The translations under genes and the position numbers were made by a program. The notes under the pieces are model-generated. The model saw only the letters and a list, made by a program, of their open reading frames with translations. It was not told where the DNA came from and did not search any database. Below are positions 63,831-64,000 of a stretch of DNA of 64,000 nucleotides, in pieces. Position 1 is the stretch's first letter. Each line of letters opens with the position of its first letter. Where the stretch lies: the NCBI GenBank assembly GCA_904374805.1, contig CAJFEW010000001.1, positions 1 to 64,000 on the forward strand, in the 5' to 3' direction. Origin of the DNA: an uncultured Neglectibacter sp. (GTDB taxonomy: Bacteria > Bacillota > Clostridia > Oscillospirales > Acutalibacteraceae).

Positions 63831-64000
63831 ATGGCGAAGAAAGTGCTGGTTGTGGTAGACATGCAGAACGACTTTATCACCGGCAGTCTGGGCACCCCGG
63901 AGGCCCAGGTCATTGTGCCCCGGGTGGTGGAGAAAATCCAGGGGTTTGAGGGGCTGGTGCTCTTCACCCAGGACACCCACGGAGAGGACTACCTCCAAAC
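63831..64000 (+). CDS. Isochorismatase-family cysteine hydrolase (3' truncated by window end)
   Basis: Only the first 56 codons are in the window. MAKKVLVVVDMQNDFITGSL has the catalytic Asp of the family, and VLFTQDTHGEDYL is the second conserved segment of nicotinamidase-like proteins. The full length would be near 180-200. The ATG follows AAGGAGGAGCG. Confidence 0.85.
   Translation, partial: MAKKVLVVVDMQNDFITGSLGTPEAQVIVPRVVEKIQGFEGLVLFTQDTHGEDYLQ

Overview
The window is a dense, GC-rich, gene-packed chromosomal segment that looks like a Gram-positive anaerobe of the class Clostridia, probably an Oscillospirales/Ruminococcaceae-type gut organism (inference). The grounds are a complete rnfCDGEAB operon, a single-chain iron-sulfur L-serine dehydratase, a single-chain PurL of about 1250 residues, strong AAAGGAGG-type ribosome binding sites with frequent GTG and TTG starts, and a ferredoxin-containing aldo/keto reductase. 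No phage, insertion sequence, CRISPR array or rRNA was seen. Two tRNA genes are present (Val-GAC, Pro-UGG).

Layout. 1-4.5 kb: the 3' part of a phosphate uptake and sensing operon (pstA end, pstB, phoU, PhoB-like regulator, PhoR-like kinase). 4.7-8.8 kb: a VOC protein, a YhhN-like membrane protein, an ECF sigma/anti-sigma pair and a GH13 amylase. 9-16.6 kb, minus strand: M18 aminopeptidase, DUF4091 protein, radical SAM enzyme, an unusual exonuclease-PgeF fusion, and typA. 17-23.7 kb, plus strand: a MATE exporter and the Rnf operon (ferredoxin:NAD+ oxidoreductase ion pump). 23.8-31.4 kb, minus strand: a second MATE exporter, a three-gene operon (nucleoside phosphorylase, TIM-barrel isomerase, URO-D-like protein) behind a consensus promoter, an inverted-repeat element, and a 1024-residue double GT-C glycosyltransferase. 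31.6-34.6 kb: a GH2 beta-galactosidase. 34.7-43.1 kb, minus strand: purC, a chain of overlapping membrane genes with two tiny single-span proteins behind alr, three tandem copies of a 137-bp unit ahead of alr, and purL. 43.3-50.5 kb: a processive GT2, tRNA-Val, a TetR/aldo-keto reductase pair, glgB, ribokinase, tRNA-Pro. 50.5-56.7 kb, minus strand: sdaA, then a likely five-gene operon (isomerase, HAD phosphatase, MATE, PHP hydrolase, TolB-like protein). 57-64 kb: a small lipoprotein, a PfkB kinase, an XpaC-TelA-LemA-TPM cluster, a HAD phosphatase and a truncated isochorismatase-family gene.

How it works together. Most genes are housekeeping or serve sugar use by a fermenter: amylase, beta-galactosidase, branching enzyme and sugar kinases feed glycolysis, Rnf couples reduced ferredoxin to ion pumping, and purC/purL make purines. 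The least ordinary signals are the tandem units in front of alr, the overlapping small-membrane-protein cluster behind it, the exonuclease-PgeF fusion, and a family of palindromic intergenic elements (about 7.4, 14.6, 62.8 and 63.0 kb). All functions are read from sequence motifs only; no search was run.
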